Positions 60,258 through 64,000 of a stretch of 64,000 bases of DNA are shown one piece after another. The stretch covers positions 1-64,000 of the forward strand of contig JBDNJM010000058.1 of the NCBI GenBank assembly GCA_041687755.1. The letters are read 5' to 3'. The stretch's first letter is position 1. Every line of letters starts with the position of its first letter. Under the pieces are notes generated by a model. The model made no database searches and was not told the DNA's origin. It was given only the letters and a program-made list of their open reading frames with translations. A program made the position numbers and the translations under genes. Source of the stretch: JBDNJM01 sp041687755. Its GTDB lineage: Bacteria > Planctomycetota > UBA1135 > GCA-002686595.

Positions 60258-61342
60258 GGGGCGCGGTTCTGTTGGCCGGCCTGCTGGTCGGCTGCGTGAG
60301 CTCGGATGTCGGCGACTGGCCGCTCAAGTCCGATCCGTCCCCGGCAGCGCCCGACGAACGCGCCAGTGGGACGAACGACGCGGCCTTAGCCGACGAGCCT
60401 CTGATGGCTGCCGGAGCCCTACAGTTTCGCTGGCAAGGGAGCTGGCCCGAGCTCCCCGAGGGCTTCGAGCTGGGCAACACCCACGGCGGGATTGATTTCG
60501 CGTCCGACGGGCGCGCGTACGTCAGCAGCGACGTGCACGGAATCCTGGTCGTCACTCCGGACGGCACCCTGGAGTCGGTCTGGGGCGGCCCGCTGGTCGG
60601 CGGCGTCCACGGGCTGAGCGTCCGGGAAGAGGCGGGCCGGTCACGGCTGTGGGTGACCCACACCGGTCGCCACGAGGTGCTGGAACTCGACCTCAAGGAT
60701 GGCCGTGTTCTGACCACCTTCGGCTGTCCGCTCGAAGCGCAGACGCCGGGCGGAGAGCCGATCTACGCGGAGGCGGGGGGCTACCTGCCGACGGGGGTCA
60801 CCACATCGCCCGACGGTCACGTCTGGGTCGCCGACGGCTACGGCGCCAGCTGGGTGCACGAGTTCGGCGCGGACGGTGACTACCTCCGGTCTGTCGGGGG
60901 TCCTGGATCCGAGGCCGGCGAGTTTCGCACGTGCCACGGGATCCTGTTCGATGTGGCTCCTCTGGACGGGGCGGCGGGTCTGCTGGTTGCGGATCGCGAG
61001 AACGGCCGTCTGCAGCGGTTCGACCTGGGCGGGATTCACGTCGAGACGCTCGCCGGGAACCTGCGCCGGCCTTGCAGCGTGGATCGCTTCAATGGGGCCT
61101 ACGCAGTTGCCGACCTAGCGGGCCGGGTCACGCTCCTGGACCTGGACGGCGATCTGATCGGGCACCTGGGCGAGAACGCGGACTCCACGAAGTGGGCTAA
61201 CCACGGCGTCCCGCCCGAAGAATGGGAGGTCGGCTCCTTCACCAGCCCGCACTTCGCGGCCTGGGATGCCCGGGGCAACCTCTACGTGATGGACTGGGTG
61301 GCTGCGGGGCGGATCACGAAGCTGGGCCGCGTCGCGCCCTAG
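60254..61342 (+). CDS. NHL-repeat lipoprotein inserted in the infC-rpmI-rplT cluster
   Basis: A 362-residue protein. The start (TTG, coupled to infC by TTGA) is followed by a signal LLAGLLVGCVSS, with lipobox LVGC at Cys14. The mature part is an NHL-type six-blade propeller with repeats such as GIDFASDGRAYVSSDVHG, GVTTSPDGHVWVADGYGAS and LLVADRENGRLQRFDLGG. Such propellers resemble those in peptidylglycine-lyase-like and periplasmic binding proteins. No catalytic residues are certain, and the function is unknown. Confidence 0.75.
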   Translation: MRGAVLLAGLLVGCVSSDVGDWPLKSDPSPAAPDERASGTNDAALADEPLMAAGALQFRWQGSWPELPEGFELGNTHGGIDFASDGRAYVSSDVHGILVVTPDGTLESVWGGPLVGGVHGLSVREEAGRSRLWVTHTGRHEVLELDLKDGRVLTTFGCPLEAQTPGGEPIYAEAGGYLPTGVTTSPDGHVWVADGYGASWVHEFGADGDYLRSVGGPGSEAGEFRTCHGILFDVAPLDGAAGLLVADRENGRLQRFDLGGIHVETLAGNLRRPCSVDRFNGAYAVADLAGRVTLLDLDGDLIGHLGENADSTKWANHGVPPEEWEVGSFTSPHFAAWDARGNLYVMDWVAAGRITKLGRVAP

Positions 61343-61557
61343 GACCAGCGGGTCGGCCGAATCTCAACGCTTGCTGGGGACCTCGAGAACGGCCAGGGCC
61401 GTTCCGATCCTTAGCTGCAGTTGTAACTCCCACGGCAGGCGTTCTCCTGCTGTGGCGGGCTCCCCGCCCGGCCCGCTTCCGAGGCGTGAGGGCTGGGACT
61501 CCTAGGGCTCCCCGGCCCCGGACCCCCGAAATCTGCTCCCAAAGCCCCCCGGACCGG

Positions 61558-61586
61558 TTGTGGCTGGGGAGCCAGGGCCGTATCCT
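61558..61586 (+). promoter_or_regulatory. Candidate sigma-70 promoter for rpmI-rplT
   Basis: TTGTGG (61558-61563), 17 bp, TATCCT (61581-61586). Transcription would begin near 61593 and give a 128-nt leader. Base matches are 4 of 6 and 4 of 6. Confidence 0.4.
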
Positions 61587-61599
61587 CGCCGCCCGAAGT

Positions 61600-61622
61600 C
61601 CGGTTCCCGCCCTGGGAACTGG
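61600..61622 (+). promoter_or_regulatory. Leader hairpin upstream of rpmI
   Basis: CCGGTTCCC-GCCCT-GGGAACTGG, a 9-bp stem with one G-T pair, about 100 nt before rpmI. In other bacteria L20 represses this operon through leader structures; a link here is inferred. Confidence 0.4.
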
Positions 61623-61721
61623 CCCCCGCGAGCGGCCTGGGCGGCTTGTGACCGGGGACCGCCGACCGGCTTGCCCGAACGCTTTCCAGGCGCTCGACCG
61701 GGCCCGCAATCGGAGATAGCA

Positions 61722-61916
61722 ATGCCCAAGATGAAGACTCGGAGTTCCGCCAAGCGGCGCTTCAAGATCACGAAGAACGGCAAGGCCATGTGCAACAAGA
61801 CCGGCCGGGGCCACATGCACGCGACCAAGAACGGGAAGCAGCGCCGCAACAAGCGCAAGCAGATCATTCTTACGGGCACTTGGGCGACGCTTATGCGCCG
61901 CATGATGGGGAGATAA
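61722..61916 (+). CDS. rpmI: 50S ribosomal protein L35
   Basis: A 64-residue, strongly basic ribosomal protein. MPKMKTRSSAKRRFKITKNG, the HMHATKNGKQRRNKRK block and the C-terminal TWATLMRRMM are family features. GGAG lies 7 bp upstream of ATG 61722. rplT starts 4 bp after its stop. Confidence 0.97.
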   Translation: MPKMKTRSSAKRRFKITKNGKAMCNKTGRGHMHATKNGKQRRNKRKQIILTGTWATLMRRMMGR

Positions 61917-61920
61917 CTGA

Positions 61921-62277
61921 ATGGTACGTGTCACCTACGGCGCACCCCGCCGCCAGAAAAAGAACCGCTACTTCAAGGCCGCCCGCGGATACCGCGGTGG
62001 ACGCAGCAAGCTTTGGCGCACCGTGCGCGAGTCGCTCCTGCGCTCCTGGGCCTACGCGTTCCGCGACCGGAAGCAACGCAAGCGCCAGTTCCGTCGCCTG
62101 TGGATCCTGCGCATCAACGCGGCCGCCCGCATGCGCGGTATCAACTACTCGCGCTTCATCGCCGGCCTGAACAAGTCCGACATCGAACTGAACCGCAAGC
62201 AGCTTTCGGAGCTGGCGATTCACGATCCGGCCGCCTTCGACGCGCTCTGCGAACTCGCCGAGCAGGCCAACTCCTGA
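61921..62277 (+). CDS. rplT: 50S ribosomal protein L20
   Basis: A 118-residue 23S-rRNA-binding protein required early in 50S assembly. KNRYFKAARGYRGGRSKLWR, WILRINAAARMRGINYSRFI and the C-terminal LSELAIHDPAAFDALCE all match L20. GGGAG at the end of rpmI supplies its ribosome binding site. A 12-bp hairpin follows before pheS. Confidence 0.98.
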   Translation: MVRVTYGAPRRQKKNRYFKAARGYRGGRSKLWRTVRESLLRSWAYAFRDRKQRKRQFRRLWILRINAAARMRGINYSRFIAGLNKSDIELNRKQLSELAIHDPAAFDALCELAEQANS

Positions 62278-62294
62278 ATCGACCCCGATTCTGA

Positions 62295-62350
62295 ACGCGG
62301 GCCGGGTGGGTGCGGACAACGCATGCTGCCCGGCCCGCGTCGCGTTCCAT
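62295..62350 (+). promoter_or_regulatory. Hairpin between rplT and pheS, possible attenuator or terminator
   Basis: ACGCGGGCCGGG (62295-62306) pairs perfectly with CCCGGCCCGCGT (62339-62350) around a 32-nt loop, 18 bp past rplT and 100 bp before pheS. No T run follows. pheST operons in some bacteria have attenuators here, but I see no Phe-rich leader peptide. Confidence 0.5.
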
Positions 62351-62450
62351 GGTTCGGTTCGCCGGCGTCGGCTCGTCACGCCTGGCGCTTCTTTACCCGC
62401 CCCCAGCTCGACCCTCGTCCGGCGCACGTGTCGCGACCGGCCTTCCGACC

Positions 62451-63494
62451 ATGACCACGCCTGACTTCAAGGCCCTCGAGGCCGAGGCGGCCACGCGCGT
62501 CAGCGCAGCCTCCGACGACGAGGCACTGCGCGCGATCCTGCGCGAGTACACCGACAAGGGCGGCGTGGTGGCCGGGCTGCTCGCGCAGATCCCGACCCTC
62601 GAGCCGAGCGAGCGCAAGGGCTTCGGCCAGTCCGCGAACGCTCTCAAGCAAGGCGTGCTCGCCGCGGTCGAGACCCGCCGCGGCGAACTGGAGGCGGCCC
62701 GACTTGAGGCGGAGCTCAACGCTGGAGGCTTCGATGCGACGCTCCCCGGCGCGGCCCTGGATGCGGGCTCGCTGCATCCGTTGACCCACGTGCGGCGCGA
62801 GGTCGAGGACATCTTCACCTCGATGGGGTACGCGGTACTCGACGGGCCGGAAGTCGAGCTGGACTACTACAACTTCCAGGCGCTGAACATCCCCGCCGAC
62901 CATCCCAGTCGCGAGGAGCAGGACACCTTCTACTGCGACGCGGAGCACACGCTGGTCATGCGGACGCAGACCTCGCCGGTGCAGATCCGCGCGATGGAAA
63001 CGCTCGTTCCCCCGTTCCGGGTGATCGTGCCCGGCCGCGTGTTCCGCAACGAGGAGCAGGACGCGACCCACGAGCACACGTTCCATCAGGTTGAAGGCCT
63101 GGTCGTGGGCGAGGGCATCCAGGTCGGGCACCTGACCTGGACCCTGAAGCGCTTCCTGGCCGAACTGTTCGGCTACGAGCCCAAGATTCGGCTGCGGCCG
63201 GGCTTCTTCCCGTTCGTCGAGCCCGGCTTCGAGCTCGACATGTCCTGCGGGTTCTGCGACGGCAAGGGCTGCCGCGTGTGCAAGGAGTCCGGCTGGATCG
63301 AGTTCTGCGGATGCGGGATGGTCCACAGGAACGTGCTCGAGGCGGGCTTCGCAGGACGCGACGACGTCGACGTCGAGAAGCTCACCGGGTTTGCGTTCGG
63401 CTTCGGGCTAGACCGGCTGGTCATGACGCGCTTCGCGATCGATGACATTCGACAGTTCATGGGCGGGGACCTGCGGTTCCTGAAGCAGTTCTAG
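62451..63494 (+). CDS. pheS: Phenylalanine--tRNA ligase alpha subunit
   Basis: A 347-residue catalytic subunit. The helical N-terminus (KALEAEAATRVSAAS) is followed by the core: HPLTHVRREVEDIFTSMGYA, FYCDAEHTLVMRTQTSPVQI and EQDATHEHTFHQVEGLVV. FAFGFGLDRLVMTRFAIDDI is motif 3. The inserted CGFCDGKGCRVCKESGW has four cysteines that could hold zinc. ATG at 62451 fits the family; the longer frame crosses the hairpin. It is followed 25 bp later by pheT. Confidence 0.97.
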   Translation: MTTPDFKALEAEAATRVSAASDDEALRAILREYTDKGGVVAGLLAQIPTLEPSERKGFGQSANALKQGVLAAVETRRGELEAARLEAELNAGGFDATLPGAALDAGSLHPLTHVRREVEDIFTSMGYAVLDGPEVELDYYNFQALNIPADHPSREEQDTFYCDAEHTLVMRTQTSPVQIRAMETLVPPFRVIVPGRVFRNEEQDATHEHTFHQVEGLVVGEGIQVGHLTWTLKRFLAELFGYEPKIRLRPGFFPFVEPGFELDMSCGFCDGKGCRVCKESGWIEFCGCGMVHRNVLEAGFAGRDDVDVEKLTGFAFGFGLDRLVMTRFAIDDIRQFMGGDLRFLKQF

Positions 63495-63519
63495 GCGTCA
63501 CGAGCCACAGGCCATACCG

Positions 63520-64000
63520 ATGAAGCTTTCCTACCGCTGGCTCGAGCGCCACGTCGACCTTTCCGGCATCAGTGCGGACGAGGTCGCTGTGAAGTTGACC
63601 CTGCACACCTGCGAGGTGGAGGGCGTCGAGCCCTTCGCACCGCAGCTGACCGCCGTGACCGTCGGTCACGTGCTCGAGCGCGAGCCGCACCCCGACGCCG
63701 ACAAGCTCGGCGTGTGCAAGGTGGACGTCGGCGCCGACGAACCGCTGCAGATCGTCTGCGGTGCGCCGAACGTCGGGCCGGGCCAGCGCGTCGCGGTCGC
63801 GACCGTCGGAACCATCCTGCCGGGCGACTTCAAGATCAAAAAGTCCAAGATCCGCGGGGTCGCAAGCCACGGCATGATCTGCAGCAAGCGCGAGCTAGAG
63901 CTGGGCGATGAGCACGATGGGATTTGGGTGTTGCCCGAGCCCGACGCCGCTGTCGGTACCCCCGTGGCCGAGGCCCTCGGAATTCAGGATCACGTGCTGG
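63520..64000 (+). CDS. pheT: Phenylalanine--tRNA ligase beta subunit, cut by the window edge
   Basis: The first 160 residues of the about 800-residue beta subunit. MKLSYRWLERHVDLSGI is the typical start. A tRNA-binding (EMAP-like) domain follows (VTVGHVLEREPHPDADKLGV, QIVCGAPNVGPGQRVAVATV, and a GDFKIKKSKIRGVASHGMIC segment). The open frame runs to the last base, so the gene is incomplete only because the window ends. Confidence 0.96.
   Translation, partial: MKLSYRWLERHVDLSGISADEVAVKLTLHTCEVEGVEPFAPQLTAVTVGHVLEREPHPDADKLGVCKVDVGADEPLQIVCGAPNVGPGQRVAVATVGTILPGDFKIKKSKIRGVASHGMICSKRELELGDEHDGIWVLPEPDAAVGTPVAEALGIQDHVL

Larger units (their letters stand above)
61343..61721. other. Leader and promoter region of rpmI-rplT
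   Basis: The 379 bp contain no gene. They hold a candidate sigma-70 promoter, a hairpin at 61600-61622, and GGCTCCCCGGCC (about 61507) complementary to GGCTGGGGAGCC (about 61562), all upstream of rpmI. Confidence 0.55.

Overview
The window is a GC-rich (roughly 65-70 %) stretch of the chromosome of a Gram-negative-type bacterium. Lipobox lipoproteins, an outer-membrane-barrel-like protein, very large secreted proteins of unknown function, a PurS-PurL fusion, SpoIIE/STAS and DUF58/BatA modules and a DUF4388 protein together resemble Planctomycetota, perhaps a deep branch. That assignment is inference from gene content; there is no rRNA here to test it.

Layout. 1-4174: remnant of a serine recombinase, a large secreted protein and an SLC13-type transporter. 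4493-10414: protein-arginine kinase (mcsB), moaA, a 54-nt tandem repeat array, a FecR-like protein, a HAD phosphatase-like protein and a GT4 glycosyltransferase. 10572-15417: a STAS-PilZ protein divergent from a SpoIIE phosphatase that overlaps DUF58 and BatA-like genes (partner-switching signalling plus membrane-associated vWA module). 15464-28589: NhaC antiporter, asnS, a 1004-residue zinc-peptidase-like protein, secreted or lipoprotein genes and a DUF4388 / propeller protein. 29056-33531: MobA-like and ThiF/MoeB-like genes, an outer-membrane protein and tRNA-His, tRNA-Arg and tRNA-Pro. 33741-41374: purD, fur, a lipoprotein, purQ, purSL and accA. 41775-48232: ECF sigma and anti-sigma pair, PDZ protein, TPR lipoprotein, rqcH and ndk. 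49325-59477: a complete F-type ATP synthase operon (atpZ-I-B-E-F-H-A-G-D-C) translationally coupled to aspS. 59742-64000: infC, an inserted NHL lipoprotein, rpmI, rplT, pheS and the start of pheT.

The most unusual non-coding feature is a dispersed intergenic element of about 120 bp. There are copies at 25254, 35690, 43461 and 44893, and its left half is expanded into the tandem array at 6705. It carries two short hairpins whose pairing is kept across copies, including a two-sided compensatory change, and it sits mostly between convergent genes. Other signals are intercistronic hairpins in the atp operon, a candidate promoter and structured leader before rpmI-rplT, a hairpin before pheS, and palindromes or iterons upstream of several genes. 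Many starts lack a clear Shine-Dalgarno sequence, so several starts are uncertain and are flagged.
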